A DNA stretch of 64,000 nt. Source: Inia geoffrensis (taxonomy: Eukaryota; Chordata; Mammalia; Artiodactyla; Iniidae). Of the stretch, positions 1 to 11,095 are shown piece after piece. The stretch spans positions 86,462,001 to 86,526,000 of the forward strand of contig CM070903.1 in the NCBI GenBank assembly GCA_036417435.1, in the 5' to 3' direction. The notes under the pieces are model-generated. The model was not told the origin of the DNA. It saw only the letters and a program-made list of their open reading frames with translations, and made no database searches. The position numbers were made by a program, and so were the translations under genes. How positions within the stretch are numbered: position 1 is the stretch's first letter; each line of letters begins with the position of its first letter.

Positions 1-147
1 TATTCAGCCATAAAAGGAATGGAGTACTGATGCATGCTACAACAGGGTGAACCTTGAAAACATTATGCTAAGTGAAAGAAGCTGGATACAAAAAGCCACA
101 CATTGTATGATTCCATTTATACAAAATATCCAGAATAGGAATAGAAG
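1..147 (+). mobile_element. Ancient L1 (L1M-type) 3' fragment, cut by window edge
   Basis: The text runs 'tattcagccataaaaggaat', then 'gaaccttgaaaacattatgc', then 'tgtatgattccattta'. This is the order of the L1M 3' region as I recall it. It is truncated by the window start and ends where a MIR begins. No coding capacity remains. Confidence 0.75.
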
Positions 148-325
148 AAGAGCTAACTATTGAGCTCTCACCACATGTCAGGTACTGTGCAAACACCTTT
201 TACATGCATAAACTTATTTCATCTTTATAAAAACTGTATGAGGTATGTACCGTTATTACCTCCCATTTTACATATTAAAAAATTGAGGCACAAACCTAGG
301 ATTTAAATCTGAAGAGTCGAGTTAT
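148..325 (-). mobile_element. MIR SINE, inverted
   Basis: Recognised by 'caggtactgtgcaaac', 'cattttacatattaaaaaat' and 'gaggcacaaacctaggattt' in the antisense order of MIR. It is old and heavily diverged, and its ends are approximate. Confidence 0.7.
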
Positions 326-1080
326 AGAGTATACTCTTACAACCACTGTATAACCATAAGTAAAGACATTCAGATTTTAATTAAAAAAAAAATGAAAACT
401 TAGTGCTGGTTAATCATGTCTTGCCATTAAACTTGTGCTGGCCACACAAGTCACCAGTCTGCAACCACTGTCAGGACGAAGTCTTTTCTCCTTCTCTCAG
501 CCTTGAATGCCTCTTTTTGGAGTATGACAGGCATGCGTTCCACACACGACTTGTTTGTGTCCTTTTTCTTTACCCATAAAATAAGCATAAATAGACCTAC
601 TTTGCAAGGGTGTATAAATATACAAAATGAACTATATAAAGTTCTATCTAGCACAATAGCTAGAACCTCACAGACAAGAAATAAATTAGAATATGAACTA
701 TTTTTTAAGTTTTTCCTGTTGTGTCCATCTCTTTCCTACAGAGCTGGGTGTAGGCCCCCTTCTCTTTGCCAGCACCTAGCAGGAACCAGATAAATAGAAG
801 ATTTGCTTTGGTCGATGTTCGATCTCTTTTTATACCATTTTTTCCTAATTGAAAAATTAGTGAATGTTCATTTTAAAACAAAAACTTAGCAGAAAACAAA
901 AGCTGGGAAAATTTTAAGTTATCTTGACTATATTATTACATCTGGAAATAATATCATTTTTATATTTTAGCATTTATCTTTCCAGACTTACTTTTATGGA
1001 TATTTATAATAATTCCAATATGGGATTATTCAAAACATATTCCTCTATGCAATGATATTTTCTTTATTTTTTTCTTTTTC
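326..1080. other. Unassigned AT-rich sequence
   Basis: No repeat or gene is recognised. Short open frames on both strands near 450-790 lack any splice context or recognisable protein and are treated as chance. Confidence 0.5.
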
Positions 1081-1194
1081 TTTTTTTTTTGCCACACCAC
1101 AGGCATGCAGGATCTTAGTTCCCCGACCAGGGATTGAACCCGTGCCCTCTCAGTGGAAGCTTGGAGTCTTAACCACAGGACTGCCAGGGAAGTC
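1081..1194 (-). mobile_element. Short CHR-type SINE
   Basis: Read on the minus strand it begins 'gacttccctggcagtcctgt', has a tRNA B-box-like 'gggttcaatccctggtc', and ends 'ctaagatcctgcatgcctgt' with an A-rich tail, seen here as the T-run near 1080. This is the roughly 120-bp head-only variant of the family. Confidence 0.88.
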
Positions 1195-1749
1195 TGAACA
1201 ATGCTTTTTTCTTTAAAAAAAAAAAGACATACAGATGCACACACACTTTTCATGTGAAGACATACATATTTACACCAAGTTTTTAAGTACTAATTATATT
1301 TTTTAAAACAAATTTTGTCTACAGTATCTCCCTTTCTTATGGAACTAACATCCAACTGATTTATATTGAGTAATATATATTTTCAACATTTATTGAGAAC
1401 CATTTATTGAACCAGCAATGGCTCCACACAGACCTCTGCCTCTGCCCTTGTGCCAAGGTAAACCTTATTTACACCTTGTGATCTCAGACAGAGAGGGTGC
1501 AGCAAGATGCAAATATTGAAAAAAATTTAAATAAGCAGCCAACCCCCAAGCAAGTGCATCATGTAAAGCAAATGTATGTGTCTGGTTTCATCTCTGACCC
1601 ATTGATAGAAGTGAGTACTGGAGAGCTAGGGTATTATATAGCCTAGCAAAGTCCTGACCAATTTAGTGTATGTCCTAGTCTGCTACTGAATCTATTCTCA
1701 CTCCTACAAAGGGTGAGAGGCCGGCTGGTGAGGTAGAAAAGGGATGGAC
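1195..1749. other. Unassigned sequence
   Basis: AT-rich up to about 1400, then mixed. No gene, RNA or repeat is recognised. Confidence 0.5.
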
Positions 1750-1895
1750 TTCACATTTCTTGATTCCACTTACTTCCTGGCAGGGTGTCCTTGAACAAGT
1801 TGCTTAATTTCTCTGAGGACCATTTCCTTATCAGTAAAACAGAGATAGGAATAACTATCTCATCAAGTTGTTAAGAGGATTAAACGAGATCTTTC
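1750..1895 (+). mobile_element. MIR SINE
   Basis: Contains the MIR core order: 'cttgaacaagttgcttaatt', 'tctctgagg', 'cttatcagtaaaac', 'gttgttaagaggattaaacg'. Confidence 0.75.
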
Positions 1896-2775
1896 TGGAT
1901 CACAAATCCAGTAGAAGCCTGATTAAAGGCCCCCAGGGCTCTCCTGTGCCTTCCCGGTAAAATCCAATCCCCTTGGCAAGCGTCTCCAGCCCGCTTCTCA
2001 CAGGCTCCCTCACTCGCCAGCCACAGAATGGAACGTCCCAAGATACAGTCGTCCCTTCAATCCTTCACTCACCCAGCACATTTTTTTTGAGTCCCTGTTA
2101 TGAGTGAGGCCCTGGATTAAATGTTAGTAATACACTGTGGAGCCAGACTGACCTGAGGTCTGGTGAGGCCTCAAGGGAGTAAAGTGGCCATTACAATCCT
2201 GTGCGCTGACTGTTGTGAGAGGGAAGGGCATGGTGCTCTAGGAGTGCATATGAAAGGCATCATACCTAGACTTGAAAGGCCTTGGAAATCTGTCTGAAGA
2301 AGTTGGATCGTATTTAGAGAGTGCCTCTAAAGGGATGTAATGTGTGATCTGGCACAAATCACATCTCTGCATTTTTTTTTTGTAGGTGAGGTATAAGGAT
2401 AGAAGAGGTCATATTTACCAAAAGGAATATTCTTCATCCCTTTGGATATACTTTCCAAAGGTTTAGCAAATCTCCCTTCCAGCACATTCTCCATTCCCTT
2501 ACAACCTTCTCATGAAAGAGCCTTTTGCTGTTCCCAGCCCATGGGTGAAATATCCCAGCAATGGGCTAGTGGAAGAGGGAGGTGCCCAGGGAAACTGTCC
2601 CTGAGAGCAACACAGGAATTTAGAAGAAGAAAGCAGTGGGCAGGGCAGGGGCAGGGGGATGATGGAATTTTAAAAAAATCACCACTCAGCAATCCAGACT
2701 GAGATAATTGATTCAGGCACGGATCATAAACGGATGCTAAAACCATTAGGTGAAAAGTTGAGAAACAGGATGCTC
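1896..2775. other. Mostly unassigned; possible ancient repeat 2035-2345
   Basis: Around 2060-2200 the text resembles an old mammalian repeat of the 'inserted after a tattgag...gccaggca' type ('gagtccctgttatgagtgag'). I cannot name the family. 2346-2775 shows nothing recognisable. An 86-codon open frame at 2442-2702 has no supporting signal. Confidence 0.35.
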
Positions 2776-2788
2776 AAAAATCCCTTAA

Positions 2789-2895
2789 GTGCTCGCTTCG
2801 GCAGCACATATACTAAACTTGTAACGCTACACAGAAGATTAGCATGGCCCCCGCGTGAGGACGACACGCAAATTCGTGAACCATTCCATATTTTT
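2789..2895 (+). pseudogene. U6 snRNA retropseudogene, head of a U6-L1 chimera
   Basis: Full 107-nt match to spliceosomal U6 snRNA. It has the 5' stem-loop 'gtgctcgcttcggcagcaca', then 'agaagattagcatggcccc', 'gacacgcaaattcgtgaa', and the terminal 'ttccatattttt'. I count about ten differences from the human U6 sequence I recall, including changes beside the ACAGAGA box (here 'acacagaag'), so it should not act in splicing. The upstream 13 bases are a target-site duplication rather than a U6 promoter: no TATA box or proximal sequence element sits at the expected distances. U6 runs without a gap into an L1 3' end, and the joint insertion is flanked by 'aaaaatcccttaa' at 2776-2788 and 3013-3025. 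This is the known U6/L1 template-switch class of retrocopy. Confidence 0.95.
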
Positions 2896-3012
2896 ATATG
2901 GGGATATATGTATACGTATAGCTGATTCACTTTATTATACAGCAGCAACTAACACAACAATGTAAAGCAATTATACTGCAATAAAGAGGTTAAAAAAAAA
3001 TTTTAATTAAAA
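2896..3012 (+). mobile_element. L1 3' end, tail of the U6-L1 chimera
   Basis: Begins directly after the U6 T-run. It carries the cetartiodactyl L1 3' UTR text 'gatatatgtatacgtatagc', 'tgattcactttattatacag', 'tgtaaagcaattatactgca' and the AATAAA signal, followed by an A-rich tail. It shares the 3' target duplication with the U6 part. Confidence 0.92.
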
Positions 3013-3145
3013 AAAAATCCCTTAAAATGGAAAGATCTGATGATCATCACCTTACCCAAATGATCAAACTCAGAGCTTTCCTCTGAAGCATTTGGCGGGG
3101 TTCTTCTCCCGTGTCTTTGATATTTCACTTCAAACTTTATTCTAA

Positions 3146-3210
3146 ACGGGAGGGGCCACAGCAGTGAGAGGCCCGCGTACCGCAAAAAGACAAAACAAGC
3201 AAACAAAATG
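3146..3210 (+). mobile_element. 5'-truncated young CHR SINE, 3' end only
   Basis: 'acgggaggggccacagcagt' and 'gagaggcccgcgtaccgc' followed by an A-rich tail match only the last ~45 bp of the young SINE type. Confidence 0.85.
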
Positions 3211-3220
3211 GGTGGGCTGC

Positions 3221-3537
3221 GGGCTTCCCTGGTGGCGCAGTGGTTGAGAATCTGCCTGCTAATGCACGGGATACGGGTTCGAGCCCTGGTCTGGGAGGAT
3301 CCCACATGCCGCGGAGCAACTAGGCCCCTGAGCCACAACTAGTGAGCCTGCGCGTCTGGAGCCTGTGCCCCGCAATAAGAGAGACCGCGATAGTGAGAGG
3401 CCTGTGCACCGCGATGAAGAGTGGCCCCCACTTGCCACAACTAGAGAAAGCCCTCGCACAGAAACGAAGACGCAACACAGCAAAAATAAATTTATTAATT
3501 AATAAACTCCTACCCCCAACATCTTCTTAAAAAAAAA
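3221..3537 (+). mobile_element. CHR-type SINE with 'aaactcctacccccaacatc' tail
   Basis: Full head 'gggcttccctggtggcgcag' and B box 'gggttcgagccctggtc', then a body mixing features of the young and old types ('gagaggcctgtgcaccgcga', 'actagagaaagccctcgcac'). It ends in 'aaactcctacccccaacatc' plus A-run, a tail shared with the copy at 31694. A run of 11 G follows at 3538-3548. Confidence 0.92.
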
Positions 3538-3548
3538 GGGGGGGGGGG

Positions 3549-3871
3549 TACTTCCCTGGTGGCACAGTGGTTAAGGATCTGGCTGCCGATGCAGGGGACA
3601 CGGGTTTGATCCCTGGTCCAGGAAGATCCCACGTGCTGCAGAGCAACTAAACCCGTATGCCACAACTACTGAGCCTGCGCTCTAAAGCCCGCGAGCCACA
3701 ACTACTGAAGCCCACATGCCACAACTACTGAAGCCTGCGCGCCTATAGCCCATGCTCTGCAACAAGAGAAGCCACCGCAGTGAGAAGCCTGCGCACCCCA
3801 ACGAAGAGTAGCCCACACAGCAACAAAGACCCAAAGCAGCCTAAATAAATAAATAAATAAAAAGAAAAAAG
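3549..3871 (+). mobile_element. Older CHR-type SINE
   Basis: Head 'tacttccctggtggcacagt' and B box 'gggtttgatccctggtc'. It has three copies of the internal 'cacaactactga' motif and a (taaa)n tail. It lies head-to-tail behind the preceding SINE. Confidence 0.92.
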
Positions 3872-3882
3872 GGAAGGCATTG

Positions 3883-4395
<513 letters not shown>

Positions 4396-4637
4396 CATTG
4401 AACAGTTTTAAACAGGGTCGGGTGGCAATGGCAGTGTTCTTTACAATAGGCAAGTGGAAACAACCCAAAATGTTTATCAATTGACGAATGGGTAAATATA
4501 ATGTGGCATATGCATACAATGGAGTATTTTCATCTATAAAAAGCAATCAGAACTGATACATGCTACAACATGGATGAAAACACATCCATGAATGTGTTTT
4601 CACACATGGATGCTCAAAGAAAGAAACCAGCCATTAA

Positions 4638-4655
4638 AAATATATATATGTATAC

Positions 4656-4697
<42 letters not shown>
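4638..4697. repeat. (TA)n microsatellite
   Basis: Almost pure TA dinucleotides with two small interruptions, inside the L1M copy and likely polymorphic. Confidence 0.95.
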
Positions 4698-4698
<1 letters not shown>

Positions 4699-4913
4699 AT
4701 TATGATTTTTATAACCATAAAATGTCCAGAATAGACAAATCTATAGACAAAGTAATTAGTGTTTGCCTGGGTCTGGGGAAGTATTGGTGGTTGGGCAATG
4801 ATGCTAATAGGCGCAGGATTTCTTCTGGGGATGAGAAAAAGATGTAAAATTAGATTCTGGTGATAGTTATACAACTCTGTGAATATATTACAAACCATTG
4901 AAGCATACACTTT

Positions 4914-5070
4914 ATTTTTTAATATTTTGAACAATTTAATTTAATTAATTTATTTTTTGCCCATGCGCTACGTGGCTTTTGCAGGATTTCAGTTCCCCAA
5001 CCACGGATTAAACCCGGGCCACCACAGTGAAAGCGCTGAGTCCTAACCACTAGACCACCAGGGAACTTCC
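4914..5070 (-). mobile_element. Short CHR-type SINE inside L1M
   Basis: On the minus strand: 'gaagttccctggtggtctag', then 'gttaggactcagcgctttca', then 'cgggtttaatccgtggttgg'. It is flanked by 'tgaagcatacacttt' (4899-4913) and 'tgaaacatacatttt' (5071-5085), 13 of 15 identical, which marks an old insertion. Confidence 0.9.
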
Positions 5071-5492
5071 TGAAACATACATTTTAAATGGGTGAATTGT
5101 ATGGTATGTGAATTTTACCTCAATAAAACTGTTTTAAATTAGGAAAGAAAGAAACAGAGATTTAAGCCAGATGACAACATGCCATTGTTAAATAGATGTT
5201 ACTCGTGTTCATTGATTCCAAGGTCCTCTTATTCAAGATATCAAGATAGCCTGGAAACTGGTCATCAGAAGTTCATTTGGTGTAGACAGAATCAAAACAA
5301 AAGGAATTCAATGGTTTTGAGTGAGGTCTCTCAAATCAGCTAAAGACAACATGATCAACTAGTGACTGATGTATTTATAAATCTAACAACCTGAGAATGC
5401 TGTAGATGCTCTGACAAAACTCTGAGGATTCAATTCATTCATTCATTCATTCAACATCTGTTTATTGAGAACCTGTAATAATGCATGCTTTA

Positions 5493-5701
5493 GGGACTTC
5501 CCTGGTGGTTCAGTGGGTAAGACTCCGCCCTCCCAATGCAGGGGGTCCAGGTTCCATCCCTAGTCCGGAAACTAGATCCCACAAGCACGCCGCAACTAAG
5601 AGTTTGCACACCACAACTAAGAAGTCTGCATGCCACAACAAAGATCCTGTGCACCGCAACTAACACCCAGCACAGCCAAAATAAATATTTTTAAAAAAAG
5701 A
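5493..5701 (+). mobile_element. Older CHR-type SINE, short body
   Basis: Head 'gggacttccctggtggttca' and tail 'acagccaaaataaatatttt'. The duplication 'aatgcatgcttta' at 5480-5492 recurs as 'aatacatgcttta' at 5702-5714. An (attc)n stretch lies just upstream at 5433-5452. Confidence 0.92.
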
Positions 5702-5869
5702 AATACATGCTTTAACCAGTAGTCATCTTTTTAAAATATTAAATTGACACCCACGGTCTGACAATAGCATTGAATATTAGAAGTAGAGGCTATTCCTTAA
5801 ATCTGAATATAAGCTCTCCTAGTGCACGATTCAATTCAGGATAGTGGGATGGTGGAAGCAGGAAACTGA

Positions 5870-6045
5870 CATTTACTGAATGTCTACAATTTGTCAAGTA
5901 CTGTGCTAAGTAATTCAAAAGTATGATCTCATTTAATCCTCACAATAACACTTTGAGGTGAGTATTATCTGCAGATGAATAAACTATTCAAAGAGGTCAT
6001 GTAACTTACCCAAAGTCACACAACCTGTAAGTTAGAAGATACTTG
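5870..6045 (-). mobile_element. MIR SINE, inverted
   Basis: 'caagtactgtgctaagtaat', 'tctcatttaatcctcacaat' and 'aacttacccaaagtcacaca' appear in antisense MIR order. Confidence 0.8.
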
Positions 6046-6144
6046 AAACGAGGTCTTCTGATCCTAAAAACAGCGTTTTGCTTTGTTTGGGGTTTGGTTT
6101 TGTGTCTGCTGGTTCCCAAGAGAACATTTTCATAAATTAATTAA

Positions 6145-6265
6145 TTTATTCAACAAAGATTTATGTAGCATTACCATATGCCAGGCACTGTGCTGGACCC
6201 TACAGACACGGAAAACAACCACTGACCTCATAGTGCTCACAGTCTAGCTAGGAAGACAAATCTTT
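6145..6265. mobile_element. Ancient mammalian repeat, family not named
   Basis: 'ttattcaacaaagatttatg', 'ccatatgccaggcactgtgc' and 'tcatagtgctcacagtctag' are typical of a widespread old mammalian repeat. I cannot assign the family from memory. Confidence 0.5.
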
Positions 6266-6485
6266 TAACAAAGGCAGTTTGAATCATCACCATATTGTAA
6301 GATTCAACTGCCCTTATTGAATTTCACTGTGCTATGTGCTTCTGCATTCAACAAGATCCCAGCCCCAGCTTTCCTTCCCAACTGCATCTTCTGCCACTTC
6401 ATCCAGGGTCCTCTGTGCCAGACACGCTGAAGTCTTCCCAGCAATGCCCTAACCCACTGCTTTTTCTTTTCACTTTCATTCTCCC

Positions 6486-6693
6486 TTTTTTTTGTGTGTG
6501 TGTGATACGCGGGCCTCTCACTGTTGTGGCCTCTCCCGTTGCGGAGCACAGGCTCCGGACACGCAGGCTCAGCGGCCATGGCTCTCGGGCCCAGCCGCTC
6601 CGCGGCATGGGGGATCTTCCCGGACCGGGGCACGAACCCGCGTCCCCTGCATCGGCAGGCGGACTCTCAACCACTGCGCCACCAGGGAAGCCC
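6486..6693 (-). mobile_element. Young CHR-type SINE
   Basis: On the minus strand: 'gggcttccctggtggcgcag', B box 'gggttcgtgccccggtccgg', end 'cagtgagaggcccgcgtatc', then a short CA-interrupted A-tail. It retains many CpG sites. Confidence 0.93.
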
Positions 6694-6799
6694 CTCCCTC
6701 TACTTTTGTATATGCTTCCCTTTCTGCCTTTTCCTACCTCTTAGGAAAAATAGATTTCAAAAGTTCAAGAGAGTGAAGGACTTTGGTTTCATTCTGAAT

Positions 6800-6945
6800 T
6801 AGCCTCTTTGTATCACAGTGGCAAGTTACTTAATCTCCCAGCTTCAGGACCCCATCTATAAACTGAGAATGATAATAACCACCTCATATGATATTTGTGA
6901 AGACTAGAGTGATAAACAAGCAGAGTGTTGGCACAAAGTAGTTTC
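6800..6945 (+). mobile_element. MIR SINE
   Basis: 'ggcaagttacttaatctccc', 'catctataaactgagaatga' and 'ttgtgaagactagagtgata' follow MIR order. Confidence 0.65.
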
Positions 6946-7399
6946 AAAAATGATTCTTGAATATGAGAACGAAGACAAGAAATGCTATGCATTAATAAAG
7001 GAAGAAATCCTTGAGAGTCGGGGATGCTTCATGAAGAAGGTAAGACTTAAATTACTCCTTGAAAGATGTGTAGATTCTGAACAGTCACAATTGCAGGAGA
7101 GAGGCTGGATAAAGACTTGCTCTTTTTCTGTGTTTTAAATATTCTTTTATGAGATACACTGTAGAGCAGCACCAGGAACTGGCTGTAATAAGAAGGTTAA
7201 GCCTCCTTTCTTGAATAGTTAGTACACTGCATTCATAAGAATGTGGAGTTTCTTCCACCCTTTTTACTCTCCTGACCCAAAAATGGCTTAAGAACTTCTC
7301 TAGTTATCCATCCACCAACTACCTGAGCCTGACTGCAGATAGCTCCTCCACAGATGTCTCCTTTTTGCCATAAGCTCACAACCATTCACTGATTCTTTT

Positions 7400-8104
7400 T
7401 AACAATTATTTATTGAGATACATTAAAATCCTAAATTTTTGTTGAACTTTGACTCAGCAGTTACATTATTAGGAATTTATTCCAAGGAAATAGTCATAGT
7501 TGTACACAAATACTCAACTATAAGAATGTTTATCACAAAGACAAAAAGCCAGGGCTTCCCTGGTGGCACAGTGGTTAAGAAGCCACCTGCCAATGCAGGG
7601 AGAAGACGCCACAAGCCGCAGAGCAACAAAGCCCATGCGCCACAACTACTGAGCCTGTGTACCACAACTACTGAGGCCATGCGCCTAGAGCCCATGCTCT
7701 GCGACAAGAGAAGCCACCACAATGAGAAGCCCGCACACCCCAATGAAGAGTAGCCCCCGCTCGCCACAACTAGAGAAAGCCCGCAATGCAGCAACGAAGA
7801 CCCAATGCAGCCAAAAATAAATAAATAAATAAATAAAATGTATAAAAAAAAAAACAAAGACAAAAAGCTAGGGGCAATCTAAATGTCCAGCAATAGGGGA
7901 TTAATTATATAAATCCTTGTAAATTCATGAAAGGTAATACCATACAGCCATTAGTGACAGATAACGGAATATAGCATACATGTAAAAATACCAATGTGAT
8001 TTCACACCAATACGTTAACAACGATTGTCTCTGGGATGGCCTTATAAGTGTTTTATTTTTCTTTTCTATAATGAACACCTACTACTCCTGTATTAAGAAA
8101 GAAA
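7400..8104 (+). mobile_element. Ancient L1 (L1M-type), interrupted
   Basis: 'ttaggaatttattccaagga', 'aagaatgtttatcacaaaga' and, beyond the SINE at 7553, 'caatctaaatgtccagcaat' and 'accatacagccattagtgac' match the late ORF2 and 3' region of old L1. Confidence 0.75.
7553..7853 (+). mobile_element. Older CHR-type SINE lacking its B box
   Basis: The head is intact, but the text jumps from 'ccaatgcaggg' to 'agaagacgccacaagccgc', losing about 28 bases that include the tRNA B box. It is flanked by 'acaaagacaaaaagccag' (7535-7552) and 'acaaagacaaaaagctag' (7854-7871), 17 of 18 identical. Confidence 0.93.
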
Positions 8105-8105
8105 T

Positions 8106-8241
8106 AGGTGGGTTTTTTGTTTTTATGTTTTTTTCCAGAGCCACATGGCTTGCAGGATCTCAGTTCCCTGACCAGGGACTGAACCGGGGCCATGGCAATG
8201 AAAGCCCAGAATCCTAACCACTAGGCAACTAGGGAACTCCC
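8106..8241 (-). mobile_element. Short CHR-type SINE
   Basis: Minus strand: 'gagttccctagttgcctagt', B-box region 'ggttcagtccctggtcaggg', end 'atcctgcaagccatgtggct'. Confidence 0.85.
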
Positions 8242-8373
8242 TAGGTTTATTTTTTTAAGTTTATTGAGTTTGGTCTGTGGAATTTCATATTAAAGGGAAA
8301 AGGCAGAAAATTATGGGAAGAAGCCAAGAAAGATACGTGAGAAGTGCCACACTTGTTTTTCTGTAATTTTTTC

Positions 8374-8667
8374 AAAATAAATTTATTTAATTTATTTATT
8401 TATTTGGCTGTGTTGGGTCTTCGTTTCTGTGCAAGGGCTTTCTCTAGTTGTCGCGAGCCGGGGCCACTCTTCATCGCGGTGCGTGGGACTCTCACTGTTG
8501 CGGCCTCTCCTGTTGCGGAGCACAGGCTCCAGATGCGCAGGCTCAGTAGTTGTGGCTCACGGGCTCAATTGCTCCACAGCATGTGGGATCTTCCCAGACC
8601 AGGGCTCGAACCCGTGTACCCTGCATTGGCAGGCAGATTCTCAACCACTGCACCACCAGGGAAGCCC
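8374..8667 (-). mobile_element. CHR-type SINE, mixed young/old body
   Basis: Minus strand: 'gggcttccctggtggtgcag' to (taaa)n. 'tctgtaatttt' at 8360 recurs as 'tctgtaatgtttt' at 8669, a plausible target duplication. Confidence 0.92.
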
Positions 8668-9049
8668 TCTGTAATGTTTTTTAATATGAGAAAGTGGTGA
8701 AAGATTAGCTCTCTTTCTTAAGAAAGTTACCTTTTCTCACCTTTCTCTTTTTTATCTTAATAAATGCTCAATAAATATTAGTAGTATTTTAGTAGAAAAA
8801 GTCAAACCTTTCACAAATATTATGATACAGTGGCAGAATTGTCACAGTTTTCATCTGAATTGGAAAGTTGCTAAATTTTGGAGTAATTGCAAAGTCCTTT
8901 TTACAGCTTTGAAAACCATGTTTCTTCAGACTAGGCGAAGGTAGACTTGAATGAAAAGCAGTTTTTTTTCTTCCTCTCTCTTTTTATCTTTCTTTCTGTT
9001 GAAAGATCTCAGAGCACTTATTATTTTAACAATTAATTAAAAGTTTTTC

Positions 9050-9376
9050 TTTTTTTTTAAATGCATTTATTTCTATTTATTTATTGTTTTTGGCTGCATT
9101 GGGTTTCATTGCTGTGCACGGGCTTTCTCCAGTTGCAGCAAGCGGGGGCCACTCTTCCCTGTGGTGCGCGGGTTTCTCATTGCGGTGGCCTCTCCTGCTA
9201 TAGAGCATGGGCTCTAAGAATGCGGGCTTCAGCAGTTGCAGCACAAGGGCTCAGCAGTTGTGGCTCGCAGGCTGAGTTGCTCTGTGGCATGTGGGATCTT
9301 CCTGGACCAGAGATCGAACCAGTGTCCCCTGAATTAGCAGGTGGACTCCAAACCACTGTGCCACCAGGGAAGTCCC
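9050..9376 (-). mobile_element. Older CHR-type SINE
   Basis: Minus strand: 'gggacttccctggtggcaca' through the internal 'caactgctga' repeats to 'acccaatgcagccaaaaaca' and an A-rich tail. Confidence 0.92.
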
Positions 9377-9810
9377 AATAAAAATTTTAAAATAAAATCA
9401 TGTGAAAACTTAAAATAGAATCAAAAGTCATAAAGTAAAATTAAAAGATTTCTCTGCCCCTCCTTGCTAGGTCATCCATAATCACTTACCAAAAGTAACT
9501 TTATATTTCTTTAAAAAAATTTTTTTAAATAATTTTCTTTTTCACACACAAATGGGATCACATTACCTATACTGCTCTATAATTTATTATCTCGGCATAT
9601 TTCTAGATTACATATAGGGTTTATTCACTTTTTTTGTTTCATATATACATAATTTTAATGCACTTTTTCATATTCAAGAAGTCAATGTTCCTTACAATTA
9701 ATTAAACTAAATTAAAACTGAGAGGTGATCACTTTCAACATCTTGGAATATCATCTTGCAATATCATTTCTGATTTCTTTCTGTGCCTGATACGTATGAG
9801 TCTTAGAAAA
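9377..9810. other. Unassigned AT-rich sequence
   Basis: May include very old L1 relic near 9430-9660 ('cacaaatgggatcacattac'). No gene is seen. Confidence 0.35.
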
Positions 9811-10015
9811 GCAACTACCATTTATTAAATACTACATATGTACTAAGTGCTTTACATATGTTATTTAACACAAGATAAAAATATTAGCTTTGCACTTTAG
9901 CAATGAGGAAACCAAAGTTCAGAGAGGTGAGAGACTTGTCCAAAGTCACATAGATGGTATATGACACAGCCTGGATTCAAACCCAGATCAGTCTGACCCC
10001 AAAGACCATGTTCTC
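9811..10015 (-). mobile_element. MIR SINE, inverted
   Basis: 'gtactaagtgctttacatat', 'gaaaccaaagttcagagagg', 'gtccaaagtcacatagatgg' and 'ggattcaaacccagatcagt' give nearly the whole antisense MIR. Confidence 0.85.
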
Positions 10016-10390
10016 AACCAGGTAGACTGACTCACCATTAAACCATGTGCATGTATATGTATGAAAAAGGAAACATAGTATACATATGACTTGGTAACCT
10101 TTCTTTTTTCACTTGAAAGTATATCATAGACATTTTTATCACAACAAATTATAATTTCATCGTCATTTCTAACGACTGCTTTGCCCTTCATTATATATAG
10201 AGGATCATAAAATATTGAAGCCAATTCCCCATTGTTAGATATAGGATTGATTCCAATATTTTACTATTATAATAAAACTGACATAAATATTTTTATTTGA
10301 TGTATGTTTTAAAGCATTCTTTCATATAGAAAATGTCCTTTACCTACTTCATGCAACGATTTCTTGTAGAACTTCAGAGAAGTCTGCATT
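10016..10390. other. AT-rich sequence, possible L1 relic
   Basis: 'ccccattgttagatatagga', 'ttccaatattttactattat' and 'ataaaactgacataaatatt' resemble an old L1 or related relic. The assignment is weak. Confidence 0.3.
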
Positions 10391-10404
10391 AAAATGAGTG
10401 CAAG

Positions 10405-11095
10405 GGACTTCCCTGGTGGTGCAGTGGTTAAGAATCCACCTGCCAATGCAGGGGACACGGGTTCGAGCCCTGGCCCAGGGAGATCCCACACGCCACGGAG
10501 CAACTAAGCCCATGTGCCACAACTACTGAGCCTGTACCCTAGAGCTCACGTGCCACAACTACTGAAGCTCACATGCCTAGAGCCTGTGCTCCGCAACAAG
10601 AGAAGCCACTGCAATAAGAAGCCCGCACACTACAAGGAAGAATAGCCTCCACTCACGGCAACTAGAGAAAGCCGGCACGCAGCAACAAAGACCCAACACA
10701 GCCAAAAAAAAAACAGTAGTCAATAAATATTTGATAAATAAGTTAATAAATTATTTTTTTAAAAAAAGAATCCACCTGCCAATGCAGGGGACACGGTTTG
10801 AGCCCTGGTCCAGGAAGATCCCACATGCCGCGGAGCAACTAAGCCTGTGCACCACAAACACTGAGCCTGCTCTCTAGAGCCCGTGAGCCACAACTACTGA
10901 GCCTGAGTGCTACAACTACTGAGCTGGCACGCCTAGAGCCGGTGCTCCACAACAGGAGAAGCCACCATAATGAGAAGCCCACACACCACAACCAAGAATA
11001 GCCCCTGCTCACCGCAACTAGAGAAAGCCCACTCGCAGCAACGAAGACCCAACGCAGCCAAAAATAAATAAATAAATAAATGTATATTTTTTTAA
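10405..11095 (+). mobile_element. Tandem dimer of older CHR-type SINEs
   Basis: The first unit has a complete head ('ggacttccctggtggtgcag') and ends near 10709 in an A-run, followed by about 50 AT-rich bases and A7. The second unit starts abruptly at 10768 with 'gaatccacctgccaatgcag', lacking the first ~35 bases, and ends in (taaa)n and 'tttttttaaaaaa'. The outer flanks 'aaaatgagtgcaag' (10391-10404 and 11096-11109) are identical, so the pair sits inside one target duplication. It could be one insertion of a dimer, or a second insertion into the tail of the first; the T-rich stretches after both units are similar. Confidence 0.9.

Larger units (their letters stand above)
4434..5140 (+). mobile_element. 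Ancient L1 (L1M-type) 3' region, interrupted
   Basis: Follows L1M order: 'ggaaacaacccaaaatgttt', 'catacaatggagtatttt', 'gatacatgctacaacatgga', 'gtttgcctgggtctggggaa', and past the inserted SINE 'ttttacctcaataaaact'. It is interrupted by a TA repeat and by the SINE at 4914-5070. Confidence 0.8.

Noticed and set aside
2789..2895. Functional U6 gene
   Set aside because: About ten substitutions, a target duplication instead of a U6 promoter upstream, and fusion to L1 with an A-tail.
5493..5701. tRNA gene suggested by A- and B-box matches in SINE heads
   Set aside because: The heads cannot fold into a full tRNA and are followed by SINE bodies; they are repeats, not tRNA genes.
7477..7863. 128-codon open frame, minus strand
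   Set aside because: Antisense of the SINE at 7553 and its L1M surroundings.
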